The notes under the pieces: generated by a model
Seen by the model: the letters and a program-made list of their open reading frames with translations, nothing else
Told to the model about the DNA's origin: nothing
Database searches by the model: none
In this document: piece by piece, positions 43,022 to 51,988 of the stretch
Position numbering within the stretch: position 1 is the first letter of the stretch
Layout: the number at the start of each line of letters is the position of its first letter
NCBI GenBank assembly: GCA_002433075.1
Contig: DJHM01000055.1
Span: 7,142 to 71,141, forward strand
Length of the DNA: 64,000 nucleotides
Reading direction: 5' to 3'
Origin: Latescibacteria bacterium UBA6620
GTDB lineage: Bacteria > Latescibacterota > UBA2968
Translations under genes and position numbers: made by a program

Positions 43022-43886
43022 CGGGGCGGAACGTTCGAAAAAGAAGCGTCAACTTGGACAAGCCCCTCAGGCGTGGCCTTCCACGGTTCACGTCGTAATC
43101 GGCGGCCTGAATCCGGTTCAGAATGTGTACCCCGCAAAGCCACGTCATCCGGAGCTCGTAGCGTAGGCGCCCGCTGACTCGTTCGGGGAGAGGGCTTCCC
43201 TGATCGAATAGCGTGTGGGTCCGGCGGACCAGACTGTCGAGCAGGGACCGGAGGCCCGGTGTCGGGTGTGCGAGGTTCAGGTCCGGTTCCTCAACTCCGT
43301 GGGCGACCATCTCCTCTGCGGGAAGGTAGATTCGGCCACGTCCGGCATCGATGGCAACGTCCTGCCAGAAATTGGCGAACTGGAGAGCGGTACAGATCTT
43401 ATCCGAAAGAGCCGCCCGATGCTCGTCGGGGTAGCCGAACAGATGTAGGATGATGCGCCCCACGGGATTCGCCGATCGCGAGGCGTAGTCCAGCAGACCC
43501 TCCCACGTTTCGTGTCGTTGCTGAACGACGTCCTGGCGAAACGCGGAGAGCAGATCCGAGAACAGTTCTGTTGGAATCCCGCTCTGGGCAAGCGTGTGTC
43601 CGAGGGCGCGGAAGATGACCCCTTGAGGGTTGGTTGTTGCCGTATCCAGACGATGGTTCCATTCTTTGAGATGATCCAGACGTCCCGCTCTATCCAGGCC
43701 GGGTTCGTCTGCGAAATCATCGGCGGTGCGCGCGAAAGCATAGATACAATAAACGTGTGGGCGCAGATGTGCAGGGATGAGGAACGAGCCGACAGGGAAG
43801 TTCTCGTAGTGCGAGGTGGTGATTTCGCGACATTTTTCGTAGTCTGCGTGGAGTTCGGTTGGGATCCTGTGCCCTTTTCGAATCAT
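42990..43886 (-). CDS. hpnC: Hydroxysqualene synthase
   Basis: A 298-residue squalene-synthase-fold enzyme with CIYAFARTADDFADEPG (first Asp motif) and FANFWQDVAIDAGRGR (second). HpnC hydrolyses presqualene diphosphate to hydroxysqualene. I choose the ATG at 43886, 39 codons into the longest frame, since homology starts there (YEKCREITTSHYENFPVGS). It leads the hpnCDE operon and is divergent from the ComA-like gene, 65 bases away. Confidence 0.9.
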   Translation of the reverse strand: MIRKGHRIPTELHADYEKCREITTSHYENFPVGSFLIPAHLRPHVYCIYAFARTADDFADEPGLDRAGRLDHLKEWNHRLDTATTNPQGVIFRALGHTLAQSGIPTELFSDLLSAFRQDVVQQRHETWEGLLDYASRSANPVGRIILHLFGYPDEHRAALSDKICTALQFANFWQDVAIDAGRGRIYLPAEEMVAHGVEEPDLNLAHPTPGLRSLLDSLVRRTHTLFDQGSPLPERVSGRLRYELRMTWLCGVHILNRIQAADYDVNRGRPRLRGLSKLTLLFRTFRPVDSRGPVHSE

Positions 43887-43951
43887 AGTTCGAAGATAGG
43901 CGCTGCTCCCTGCCTGTTCCACAGATTTGTCCCACGAGGCAGAAAGGCGGA

Positions 43952-44740
43952 ATGATGGAAGAGAATCACGTGTTCGACGGCCTTGACGGTAAACCCCGAT
44001 CATCCAAACCCCGGACTACGGGCTTGACGATGGTCGTCGATTGGGGGATCGGTCCGAATCAGCAGGAGGATCTGTTGACCGTCGGCGGATCCTCCTTCGA
44101 GTTCGCCAAAGTGGCCGTAGGGATGTCCCGGATGTACTCAGAGTCGGCCCTCAAGAGGAAAATTGAGACCTATCGGGACGGCGTGGTCGAGGCTTACCCG
44201 GGAGGTCAGTTCCTGGAGTACGCGGAGATCATTGGAAAGGCAGAGGAGTATTTGCCCGCCTGCCAGGCGGCTGGCTACAAATGGGTCGAAGTATCAGACA
44301 ACATCGCTCCGGTGTCACTCGAATGGAAGACGGGCGTCATCCGGCGTGCGGTGGAAGAATTCGGGTTACAGGTGTTCGGCGAAGTCGGGAAAAAGGAGGG
44401 GCTGAGCCACGGCCCCACGTTGGCCGAGGATGCGCGGGCGTGTCTGGACGCAGGCTCATCGATCATCCTTCTCGAGGCGGCGGAGCTCGTGAGCGAGGAT
44501 GCGGAAACGGCACTGGAGGTCGAAGAGGTTGTCGATGCCGTTGGTCTCGACGTCGTGATGTTCGAGTTGCCGGGGCCCTGGATAGAAGGCGTGAATCCGC
44601 AGGACGTTCACAGAATGCGCCGTAACCTCGTCGACCGTTACGGCAATGAAGTGAATGTAGGGAACGTGGCTCCGGAAGATCTCTTTTCGTTTGAGGCGTA
44701 TCGCAGAGGGCTCGGAGTCAATGCCGGGGGGACAGACTAA
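43952..44740 (+). CDS. Phosphosulfolactate synthase-like (ComA family) protein
   Basis: A 262-residue TIM-barrel protein of the ComA family: GLTMVVDWGIGPNQQEDLL at the start, FEFAKVAVGMSRMYS, WVEVSDN, and EFGLQVFGEVGKKEG. In methanogens ComA adds sulfite to phosphoenolpyruvate to make phosphosulfolactate, the first step of coenzyme M synthesis. Bacterial relatives may serve sulfolactate or other roles. No ComB/ComC-like gene is visible nearby, so the product is uncertain. The stop interlocks with that of the convergent solute-binding gene. Confidence 0.8.
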   Translation: MMEENHVFDGLDGKPRSSKPRTTGLTMVVDWGIGPNQQEDLLTVGGSSFEFAKVAVGMSRMYSESALKRKIETYRDGVVEAYPGGQFLEYAEIIGKAEEYLPACQAAGYKWVEVSDNIAPVSLEWKTGVIRRAVEEFGLQVFGEVGKKEGLSHGPTLAEDARACLDAGSSIILLEAAELVSEDAETALEVEEVVDAVGLDVVMFELPGPWIEGVNPQDVHRMRRNLVDRYGNEVNVGNVAPEDLFSFEAYRRGLGVNAGGTD

Positions 44741-46047
44741 GAGCCTCCCGCCGCGCGCCATTCTGCGAGGATACGCTCGTGAGACACAGCGATCTGTGAC
44801 AAAGCCTTCTCGGGTGCCTTCACGCCGTCCAGAGCTTCTCCCAGATGCTGCTGGGCGACCGAGAGAAGCTCGTTGAACACGGGGACGTTCCAGAAGTCTT
44901 TGACGTGATCAAGCGATTGAGCGAATGCCTTGTTGTAGGGAGACGCCGCCGCAAAGGTCTCGCTCTTCAGGATATCCGTGTGGGCCGTGAAGCCCGCATC
45001 CTTCGTGATCCAGGCCTTCTGGATATCACGCTGCAGGAACCACGCGATGAACTTCTTAGCACGTTCCTGGCGCTCGGGCGAGGTCTTGGTAGAAATCGAG
45101 AAGCCCTGCCCCCCCAGACTGACGTGGCGCTGGCCCTTTCGCCCGGGGACTTGGGCAAACCCTACATTGTCGCCGAACTGGCTCACAATCCCTGGAAAAA
45201 AAGCGAAATAGTTCAGGGCCATGGCTGTTGAGCCATTCGTAAACATTTCGAGTGCCTTACCGTAGTCAAGATTACTCGCATCCGGGGGGGCGAATTGGAG
45301 CAGGTCGATGAAGAACTCCAGGGCCTGCGCGGCGGCGGGGGTGTCCAGCACGCCCTGGACGCGCTGATCTTCCTCCCAATTTGCCCCGAAAGCCCAGAGG
45401 ATCATCTGAAATCCCATCGTGAGGGAGTCGTAACCACGCCCCGTGGGAAGCGCACATCCATACCGTTTCTGGTCGGGACGGTAAAAGTGGCTGGCGACCT
45501 CTCTGAACTCAGCCCAGGTCTCGGGCGGGGTCAGGGGACGTCCGAAACGGTCCTCAAAGGCGCTTCGTTCCTTCGGGTCCTCGAACCAATCCTTGCGGTA
45601 GATCATGCCGATTGCGTCGGTTTCACAGGGGGCAGCGTAGAACCTCGCGCTTCCCGCTGGATACTCACAGAGGTAGCGAGCGGCTCTGGGATGGATCGTA
45701 TCGATGTCGATGGCCGTGGGAAGCCACTCTGTCAGGTCGAGGTACAAGTTTCTCGATGCCCCCCGCCCGATCCACTGGCTGTCACCGACGACAATGTCGA
45801 AGTCCGTCTGGCGGTTCCCGAAGTTCAGGAAGACCTGATCCTGGTAGGCGCTCCAGGGAATCTGATGGACCTGGACCTGGATGCCCGTCTCATCCGTGAA
45901 TCGAGTCCCTAGTTCGCTCAAGCCGTCCGCAGGGGCCCACTGGGCCCACCAAATCCGGAGGGTAGGCGTGGTTTCCGGCGCGTCAGTCGGACCGCACGAC
46001 GTCATCATCGCGCACAGGGCGAGGAAGACCAGGTTGAAACGTTTCAT
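44737..46047 (-). CDS. ABC transporter extracellular solute-binding lipoprotein, family 1
   Basis: A 436-residue lipoprotein: signal FNLVFLALCAMMTSC with the lipid-modified Cys at 18, then the family 1 fold (LRIWWAQWAPADGLSELG, FDIVVGDSQWIGRG, GFSISTKTSPERQERAKKFI). It would capture a sugar or related solute outside the inner membrane. The ATG at 46047 starts the signal peptide; the longest frame begins 39 codons earlier without a signal. No permease or ATPase genes adjoin it. The only such operon in this window, at 5.9-10 kb, lacks a binding protein. Confidence 0.87.
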   Translation of the reverse strand: MKRFNLVFLALCAMMTSCGPTDAPETTPTLRIWWAQWAPADGLSELGTRFTDETGIQVQVHQIPWSAYQDQVFLNFGNRQTDFDIVVGDSQWIGRGASRNLYLDLTEWLPTAIDIDTIHPRAARYLCEYPAGSARFYAAPCETDAIGMIYRKDWFEDPKERSAFEDRFGRPLTPPETWAEFREVASHFYRPDQKRYGCALPTGRGYDSLTMGFQMILWAFGANWEEDQRVQGVLDTPAAAQALEFFIDLLQFAPPDASNLDYGKALEMFTNGSTAMALNYFAFFPGIVSQFGDNVGFAQVPGRKGQRHVSLGGQGFSISTKTSPERQERAKKFIAWFLQRDIQKAWITKDAGFTAHTDILKSETFAAASPYNKAFAQSLDHVKDFWNVPVFNELLSVAQQHLGEALDGVKAPEKALSQIAVSHERILAEWRAAGGS

Positions 46048-46107
46048 TGCCACAGACCCTTTCGTGCCAAGGGTGGAGATCCATTTTGAGGTGGTGATGG
46101 TAGATAT

Positions 46108-47034
46108 GTGAAGTCTGATCCGCAATGCCTTCCTGCCCTGCCGGGGTTTTTGCTTGTGCAACATCGTGGGCGAGCCTTCTTTCTGTTTGTGGAGGCACTG
46201 CAGAACCGGGGGGACACGAAAAGGCGCGCAAAGCGGTCCGGGAGCGATGTTGAAATAGCCTCCCCAACGGCTGGATGTTGGCTGTGGACGCTGGCGTTGG
46301 TCGTGCTTCTTTCGCTGCCTGCGGTCGGGCAGGTGAACATCGAGACCGTGCGGTCCCGAGCCGACTCGGTCGGCACAAAGGGCGTGTTGGAGTTCGGGCT
46401 GACCTTTCGAACGGGGAACGTGGACCTGTTCGAATTCGGCCCCTCATTCAGATTGGATCGGCTTTCGGCCCGATCCAGGCAATTGGTGATCTTGAACGGG
46501 GATCTGGGATGGGAAGGCGGTGAGCGCTTCACGAACAGCGCGCTCGGTCATCTGAGACACGAGATAAGGACAGGCCACGCTCGGTTTGCTCCCGAGGCGT
46601 ACGCGCAATTGAATTACGATCTTTCCCGCCGCCTTAAAATGAGAATGCTCGGCGGGCTCGGGGTGAGGGTTGGGTTTCGGAGACCGGGGATCCGGCAGTT
46701 CTTCGGGCTCTCGTACATGTTCGAGCACGAACGAAACGACCTGGTCCCGGGGGATCTTCACCGAAGAACTACATCCACCCACCGGACGAGCGTCTATGTT
46801 TCGATTCTAACCAGGGAGTCAGCGGACTTCACGTACGCGGGTGTGATTTATCTCCAGCCGCGGCTTCCGAATTTCGACGATCTACGAATCCTTATCACGA
46901 GCCGTGTGGGCGTCGCAGTGACCGAGAGGGTCGATGTGGTGACAACAATGAGATTCAGGTTCGACGCTCGTCCACCGGTGGATGTGGGGAGGACGGACTT
47001 TCGTCTGATTTCAGGGCTCTCCATCGATTTCTGA
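46108..47034 (+). CDS. DUF481/YdiY-type outer-membrane protein
   Basis: About 308 residues from GTG 46108; the true start may be later (GTG 46189), just before the signal-like helix (WLWTLALVVLLSLPAVGQ). The mature part is an alternating beta-strand protein (VLEFGLTFRTGNVDLFEFGP, then a final SGLSIDF ending in Phe), as in DUF481 outer-membrane barrels. Function of the family is unknown; YdiY is acid-induced in E. coli. It is divergent from the solute-binding gene and 11 bases before the SMP-30 gene. Confidence 0.7.
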   Translation: MKSDPQCLPALPGFLLVQHRGRAFFLFVEALQNRGDTKRRAKRSGSDVEIASPTAGCWLWTLALVVLLSLPAVGQVNIETVRSRADSVGTKGVLEFGLTFRTGNVDLFEFGPSFRLDRLSARSRQLVILNGDLGWEGGERFTNSALGHLRHEIRTGHARFAPEAYAQLNYDLSRRLKMRMLGGLGVRVGFRRPGIRQFFGLSYMFEHERNDLVPGDLHRRTTSTHRTSVYVSILTRESADFTYAGVIYLQPRLPNFDDLRILITSRVGVAVTERVDVVTTMRFRFDARPPVDVGRTDFRLISGLSIDF

Positions 47035-47044
47035 GGGATCAGGA

Positions 47045-47944
47045 TTGGATTCCAACACTCAATTTTTCGCACCCGATGCAGAGCTTGTGGTGGTTGCTGA
47101 AGGATACACGTTCACTGAGGGACCGGCGGTGGACGCCGCCGGCACGCTCTACTTCAGCGACTGTCCCAATAATCGAATTTACGCTCTCAGCCCTGAGGGC
47201 CAGACGTCGGTATGGTTAGAGCCAAGCGGTCGAGCAAACGGCATGAATTTCGATCCGTCGGGGCGTCTCATTGCCTGTTGTGCCCAGGGCGAGGGCGGTC
47301 GCCGGTCGGTAATTCGGTTCGAGCCCGACGGGACGGAGACGGTACTGGCATCGACCTACCATGGGAAGCGCCTGAACAGCCCGAACGATTTATGTTTCGA
47401 CCCCGAAGGGAGACTCTACTTCACGGACCCACGGTACGGTGACCGGGGAGATTGCGAGCAGGATGCAATGGCCGTTTACCGGATCGAACACGACGGCACT
47501 CTCACGCGTGTTATCGCGGACCTGGAAATGCCGAACGGGATTGTGATGACTGACGATGGACGAACGATGATCCTCGTCGACAATAACCCCGATGACTGGG
47601 GCGCCCGCAAGCTGATGGCCTACAGCCTGAGCGACGAAGGGGATTGGCTCCCGAAGGGAGAGATCCACGATTTTGCTCCTGGACGGGGCGGTGACGGCAT
47701 GGTTCTGGACTGCGAGGGGAACGTATATGTGACCGCAGGCAGCGAGGAAGGCGCCGGCGTATACGTATTCTCATCTCACGGGGAACATCTCGCGTTCCTG
47801 GCCACGCCTGAAACTCCTGGGAACTGTACTTTCGGGGGTGATGGGATGCGGACTCTCTACGTTACGGCGTCCTCGTCGGTTTATGCGATCGAAAACACGA
47901 TACCGGGTGCGTTGGCGTTTCCAACGCCCTCAACCGGGAGGTGA
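47045..47944 (+). CDS. SMP-30/gluconolactonase-like protein
   Basis: A 299-residue beta-propeller of the SMP-30/gluconolactonase/LRE family: FTEGPAVDAAGTLYFSDC (metal-binding Glu), SGRANGMNFDPSGRL, NSPNDLCFDPEGRLYFTDPR and the MPNGIVMTDDGRT segment with the metal-ligand Asn. These calcium- or zinc-dependent lactonases hydrolyse sugar-acid lactones formed by sugar dehydrogenases. No signal peptide. It opens a plus-strand catabolic run whose other members include a sugar isomerase and dehydrogenases, which fits a lactone intermediate. Confidence 0.88.
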   Translation: MDSNTQFFAPDAELVVVAEGYTFTEGPAVDAAGTLYFSDCPNNRIYALSPEGQTSVWLEPSGRANGMNFDPSGRLIACCAQGEGGRRSVIRFEPDGTETVLASTYHGKRLNSPNDLCFDPEGRLYFTDPRYGDRGDCEQDAMAVYRIEHDGTLTRVIADLEMPNGIVMTDDGRTMILVDNNPDDWGARKLMAYSLSDEGDWLPKGEIHDFAPGRGGDGMVLDCEGNVYVTAGSEEGAGVYVFSSHGEHLAFLATPETPGNCTFGGDGMRTLYVTASSSVYAIENTIPGALAFPTPSTGR

Positions 47945-47948
47945 AGCG

Positions 47949-48740
47949 GTGAAGATCGGTGTGACCCAGATCATTCTTAGTGACCTGTCTCTGGACGATA
48001 CACTTGAGCTCTGTCAAGTCGCGGATTACGAGGTCATCGAACTGGTTTTCGGGGAAGGACGCGATCCAGACGTGGCCATGAGCGACGATGAAATTCGCGG
48101 GGTGCGGGACCGGTGCGAACGGGCGGGGATAGAGATCGGTAGCTCGATCGGGTGGTATGCTGAGCGAGGGTGTTTCATTCACCCGGATCGTGCCGAGCGG
48201 GATCAAGGTATGAAGTGTCTGGTTCGCTCGATCGAGATCGCGAACACTCTCGGGGTGGATGCCGTGCTTCTCCACCCCGGTCAGTTGACCGCCGAAGCGA
48301 CGTACCGGGAGGCCTGGGACTGGATGGTAGGGGGGATGAAGGAGGTTGCGCCGTTCGCCGAAGAGAAAGGCGTGACAGTTGGGATCGAGAATGTATGGAA
48401 CAAGTTCATTCTTTCTCCCCGCGAAGCGGGGGAGATCGTCGACGAGGTCGGTAGCGAACGGATCGGCATCTACCTGGACACGGCCAACATGATGTTCTAC
48501 GGATACCCCGAACACTGGATTCGGGGTCTGGGAAAGAAGATCGCACGGGTACATTTCAAAGATTTCGTTCGGAAGGATCGAGCCTTCGTCCCATTGATGG
48601 ATGGAGACACTGACTGGGCGACCGTCGTCTCTGATCTTCGGAAGGTTGGTTACGATGGCCCCGTTATCCACGAGGTGGGTGGCGATCGAGAGCTCCAGAT
48701 CGAAATGGCTGCGCGGATGCGCAAGATCGTGAGTCTGTAA
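47949..48740 (+). CDS. Sugar phosphate isomerase/epimerase (xylose isomerase-like TIM barrel)
   Basis: A 263-residue AP-endonuclease-2-fold enzyme. Metal-binding residues are visible in VTVGIENVWNKF (Glu), GIYLDTANMM (Asp), RVHFKDF (His) and VIHEVGGD (Glu). The GTG at 47949 has GGGAGG seven bases upstream; the longest frame starts inside the previous gene. Homologues epimerise keto-sugars or isomerise inosose. It is flanked by lactonase and dehydrogenase genes. Confidence 0.9.
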   Translation: MKIGVTQIILSDLSLDDTLELCQVADYEVIELVFGEGRDPDVAMSDDEIRGVRDRCERAGIEIGSSIGWYAERGCFIHPDRAERDQGMKCLVRSIEIANTLGVDAVLLHPGQLTAEATYREAWDWMVGGMKEVAPFAEEKGVTVGIENVWNKFILSPREAGEIVDEVGSERIGIYLDTANMMFYGYPEHWIRGLGKKIARVHFKDFVRKDRAFVPLMDGDTDWATVVSDLRKVGYDGPVIHEVGGDRELQIEMAARMRKIVSL

Positions 48741-48741
48741 G

Positions 48742-49797
48742 TTGCCCACGAAAAGACGAGTACTGACTGCGGATGGTGCGGGACGCATTGCCGTAATCGA
48801 GGACGAGGTGAAAGACCCTGGACCGGGCGAGATCGCCATCGAGGTTCGGGCCAGCATGGTGAGCCCGGGTTCGGAGCTGGGCAGGATTCCACAGCGCCGC
48901 ACAAACCCGACCGACGCCGCACCGAGGAGCTTCGGTTACTCCAACGCGGGTGTCATCACCGCGTGCGGTTCCGGTGTCGAAGGGCTGGAGCCCGGTGTTC
49001 GCGTGGCCTGTATGGGGGGTGGCTATGCGGAGCACGCTACCCACGCAGTTGTTCCTCAGAATCTGGCGGTGCCGATCCCCGTTGGTGTGTCGGATGAAGA
49101 TGCGTCTTCGATTCATCTCGTCGCGACGGCACTGAACGCTGTTCGGCGTATGGTCCCCGAAATCGGAGAGTATGTGGCCGTCGTCGGGCTCGGGCTCGTG
49201 GGTCAGTTTTCCCTGCAGTGGGCTCGGGCCTCGGGGTGTCACGTCATGGGGATCGATCGGATGGGGCTCCGGCTCCAGATCGCGGAAGCCTGCGGCACGG
49301 GGGACCTGGTGAACGCGTCCGAACAGGACCCGAGGGAGTTAATCGGGGAGTTCACCCGAGGTCGCGGATTGGACGCCGGGATCATCGCTTTCGGCGGAGA
49401 CGGGACGGGAGCGCTCGTTCTGCTGGCGGACTGCGTCAAGCGGGCACCGGATACGCATCGGATGGGACGTGTGGTCATTGTGGGTGGCGCCCGTATCGAT
49501 CATGTTTTTGCGGCGGCGCTCGGGAATCTGGATGTTCGGTCGGCCGCCCGGACAGGGCCAGGCTACCACGATGAGGCGTGGGAAAAAGGGGCTGACTATG
49601 CACCAGTTTTCGTGCGTTGGGACACACGGCGCAATCTGGAGGAGTGCCTTCGATTCATGGCGAGCGGGCACATTCAAGTAGATTCAATGATCACGCACCG
49701 GGTGTCTCTGGATGATGCGCCCGATGCGTGCGAGATACTCATCCAGACGCCGACCGAGGCACTCGGCGTCGTTTTCCTTCCTGGTGGAGGATCCTGA
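48742..49797 (+). CDS. Medium-chain dehydrogenase/reductase, non-zinc-loop type
   Basis: A 351-residue MDR-fold oxidoreductase. NAD(P) fold VAVVGLGLVGQFSLQWARAS with Asp in MGIDRMG. Unlike the enzyme at 2578 it lacks the four-Cys structural zinc loop and the GHE catalytic site (SFGYSNAGVI stands there), like the zinc-less sugar- or BchC-type branch. It starts with TTG one base after the isomerase stop; the stop shares a base with the next gene (TGATG), so the run is tightly coupled. Confidence 0.83.
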   Translation: MPTKRRVLTADGAGRIAVIEDEVKDPGPGEIAIEVRASMVSPGSELGRIPQRRTNPTDAAPRSFGYSNAGVITACGSGVEGLEPGVRVACMGGGYAEHATHAVVPQNLAVPIPVGVSDEDASSIHLVATALNAVRRMVPEIGEYVAVVGLGLVGQFSLQWARASGCHVMGIDRMGLRLQIAEACGTGDLVNASEQDPRELIGEFTRGRGLDAGIIAFGGDGTGALVLLADCVKRAPDTHRMGRVVIVGGARIDHVFAAALGNLDVRSAARTGPGYHDEAWEKGADYAPVFVRWDTRRNLEECLRFMASGHIQVDSMITHRVSLDDAPDACEILIQTPTEALGVVFLPGGGS

Positions 49798-50876
49798 TGG
49801 CGGACTACAAGGCTTGTGCAATTGGACGTACCGGCGGAGGTGACTTCGGCCATGGGTTACATACCTGCTACAAAGATGTCGATCAAGTCACGCTTGTTGC
49901 GGTTTCGGATGAGGATGAGGAAGGGCGTGAGGCCGCCCGCGTGGACGCTGGCGCCGAGCGATCCTATGCCGACTACAGAGAGATGCTGGAGAAGGAGAAG
50001 CCGGACATCGTAAGCGTCTGTCCACGGTGGGTCGACTGTCACGAGGAGATGGTGCTCGCCAGTCTGGGGGCGGGCGCCTACGTCTACTGCGAGAAACCGC
50101 TGGCGTCTGACCTCGCGTCGGCCGATCGAATCTGCGAGGCGGTCGAGAAGACCGGCCGGAAGGTGGCGATCGCGCATCAGGCCGTTTATCTCCCGCAGAT
50201 CCAGCGGATCAAGGCGATGATTGAAGAAGGGCGAATTGGTGATGTGGTTTCGATCTACAGTGCTGGGAAATGCGATCGTCGCGGTGGTGGCGAAGACATG
50301 ATGGTGCTGGGCACTCACACTTTCAATCTCATGCGATACTTCGTGGGTGACGTCGCGTGGATGTTCGCCCGGGTGACGCAGGGTGGGCGCGACATTGAAC
50401 CTGCTGACGTGTGTGAAGCGGGCGAACCGATCGGCCCGATTGCGGGAGATCGAGTTCACAGCTTTTTCGCGTTTGAATCGGGTGTCACCGCGACATTCGA
50501 ATCGAGGGCGAGGCAGACTCGGGGTGGGCGCCCCTACGGCGTAGAGTTGATCGGTTCAGAGGGACGCATTGCTTTCAACGCTTCTGCTAATGAGGCAACC
50601 ATCCTGGAGGATGAGGCTTTCACACCCTGGGCGGAACAGGAACGGAAGGATCTGGAATTCGAACTTGCGCCATTAATGGATGGGAACCGACTGGCCATCC
50701 TGAGCCTCTTGGATAGCATCGAGAAAGGTACGCAGCCCTGTTCGAGTGCGTTCGATGCAAGAGCGGCGCTTGAAATGATTGTCGGTGCCTACGCATCGCA
50801 GATCGCCCGAGGCCGAGTCGAACTTCCCCTAGCGGACCGGACACATCCGCTGGATCGCCTTAAGGGCGCATCGTGA
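49797..50876 (+). CDS. Gfo/Idh/MocA family oxidoreductase
   Basis: A 359-residue NAD(P)-dependent oxidoreductase: CAIGRTGGGDFGHGLH Rossmann start (Gly-rich turn altered from GxGxxG), ADYREMLEKEKPDIVSVC, the EKP motif in YCEKPLASD and GTHTFNLMRYF in the C-terminal domain. The ATG at 49797 has GGTGGAGG upstream and overlaps the MDR gene stop. Together with the MDR and isomerase it would interconvert keto- and hydroxy-sugars. The stop overlaps the PAC2 gene (GTGA). Confidence 0.88.
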   Translation: MADYKACAIGRTGGGDFGHGLHTCYKDVDQVTLVAVSDEDEEGREAARVDAGAERSYADYREMLEKEKPDIVSVCPRWVDCHEEMVLASLGAGAYVYCEKPLASDLASADRICEAVEKTGRKVAIAHQAVYLPQIQRIKAMIEEGRIGDVVSIYSAGKCDRRGGGEDMMVLGTHTFNLMRYFVGDVAWMFARVTQGGRDIEPADVCEAGEPIGPIAGDRVHSFFAFESGVTATFESRARQTRGGRPYGVELIGSEGRIAFNASANEATILEDEAFTPWAEQERKDLEFELAPLMDGNRLAILSLLDSIEKGTQPCSSAFDARAALEMIVGAYASQIARGRVELPLADRTHPLDRLKGAS

Positions 50877-51835
50877 GTCTCAAAGTCGATCGTGATATCC
50901 GGGCTGAACTGGGGTCTCCAACGCTGATCGCAGGGTGGCCTGGCATGGGGAGCGTAGGAGTCGGGGCGGTGAATTATCTCCGCCGATCGCTCGAGGGCGA
51001 AGCGTGTGCCCACGTCGACCTCAGGTCCTACTTCTCTCCCGACATGGTGGTTGTGGAAGACGGGTTGGCTCGGTTCCCCGATGTCCCTTCGCACGTGTTT
51101 TATCACGTCCCGGGGCTGGACCTGATTTTATTCGAAAGCGAAGCGCAGGTACCGGGGGAGGGTGGCACCTCTATGCTGAATGAGGTGCTCGATTTCGCTC
51201 AAGAGCTGAAAATTTCCGCGATCTACACAGCAGCAGCTCTTGCTGTGCCGATGAGTCACACAGACGACGTACAGGTCGTCGGAGTTTCGAACACGGAGGG
51301 CATGCGCGATACGTTAAATCACTACGATGTGGATCTACTGGAGCAGGGACACGTATCCGGTCTCAACGGGTTGTTGCTGGGCTTTGCCGCCCTTCGAGAC
51401 ATTCCGGCCTCGTGTCTGCTGGCTACGATGCCCCATCACGTGATCCAGATGCCCAATCCTCGCGCCTCGAGGGAGATTGTGAGGGTCCTCCAGGGTATCC
51501 TGGATGTGGAGGTGGATCTGAGCGAGCTGGATGAGGCTGTCGATCAAATGGGAAAGGTCCTGAGCGAGATCGAGGAGAAAATCCGATCGACGTTCTCGAG
51601 CATGCAAGAACCCGAATCGGACGAACTCAGCGAACTTCAAATGGTTGACGAGGAGCAGGTTCCCCAGTATGTGATGGAGAAAATCGAACGCTTATTCGTG
51701 ATGGTCAGCCAGGCTGGAAGCGTCGGACAGGCGCGCGAGACCGCGGCCGAATTGAAGCTGGAGCTGGACAAGTGGAGCCTGTACGCCTACTACGAAGATC
51801 GCTTTCTCAATCTCTTCAGGGAGAATCCAGAGTAA
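50873..51835 (+). CDS. PAC2 family protein
   Basis: A 320-residue protein with the PAC2 fold start PTLIAGWPGMGSVGVGAVNYL, LILFESEAQVPGE and AIYTAAALAVPMSHTDDVQV segments, then a helical C-terminus rich in Glu (about 215-310) that may form a coiled coil. Archaeal and actinobacterial PAC2 proteins relate to proteasome assembly chaperones, but many bacterial members have no known role. It is coupled to a sugar oxidoreductase by GTGA overlap, which does not fit proteasome assembly. Confidence 0.75.
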   Translation: MSLKVDRDIRAELGSPTLIAGWPGMGSVGVGAVNYLRRSLEGEACAHVDLRSYFSPDMVVVEDGLARFPDVPSHVFYHVPGLDLILFESEAQVPGEGGTSMLNEVLDFAQELKISAIYTAAALAVPMSHTDDVQVVGVSNTEGMRDTLNHYDVDLLEQGHVSGLNGLLLGFAALRDIPASCLLATMPHHVIQMPNPRASREIVRVLQGILDVEVDLSELDEAVDQMGKVLSEIEEKIRSTFSSMQEPESDELSELQMVDEEQVPQYVMEKIERLFVMVSQAGSVGQARETAAELKLELDKWSLYAYYEDRFLNLFRENPE

Positions 51836-51872
51836 TCTCGCGGGAATCAATCTTCCATAGAAGTCGCGAGGC

Positions 51873-51894
51873 GGCCCCGACATCAGTCGGGGCC
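51873..51894 (+). terminator. Hairpin after PAC2 gene
   Basis: A nine-base GC-rich stem GGCCCCGAC / GTCGGGGCC with an ATCA loop lies 38 bases after the PAC2 stop. Only a short GTTGTGTTT follows, so it is a moderate terminator or a Rho-independent pause. It ends the 47-51.8 kb run; about 90 bases follow before the ribosome-binding site of the next gene. Confidence 0.5.
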
Positions 51895-51988
51895 CGTTGT
51901 GTTTCTGAATCCTCTTGCACGGGGTTCGGGCCAGCGCTAAGTTTTGATGTTTCCAGCATTTGCGAGACGTTCAGAACAAGGAGTGTGT

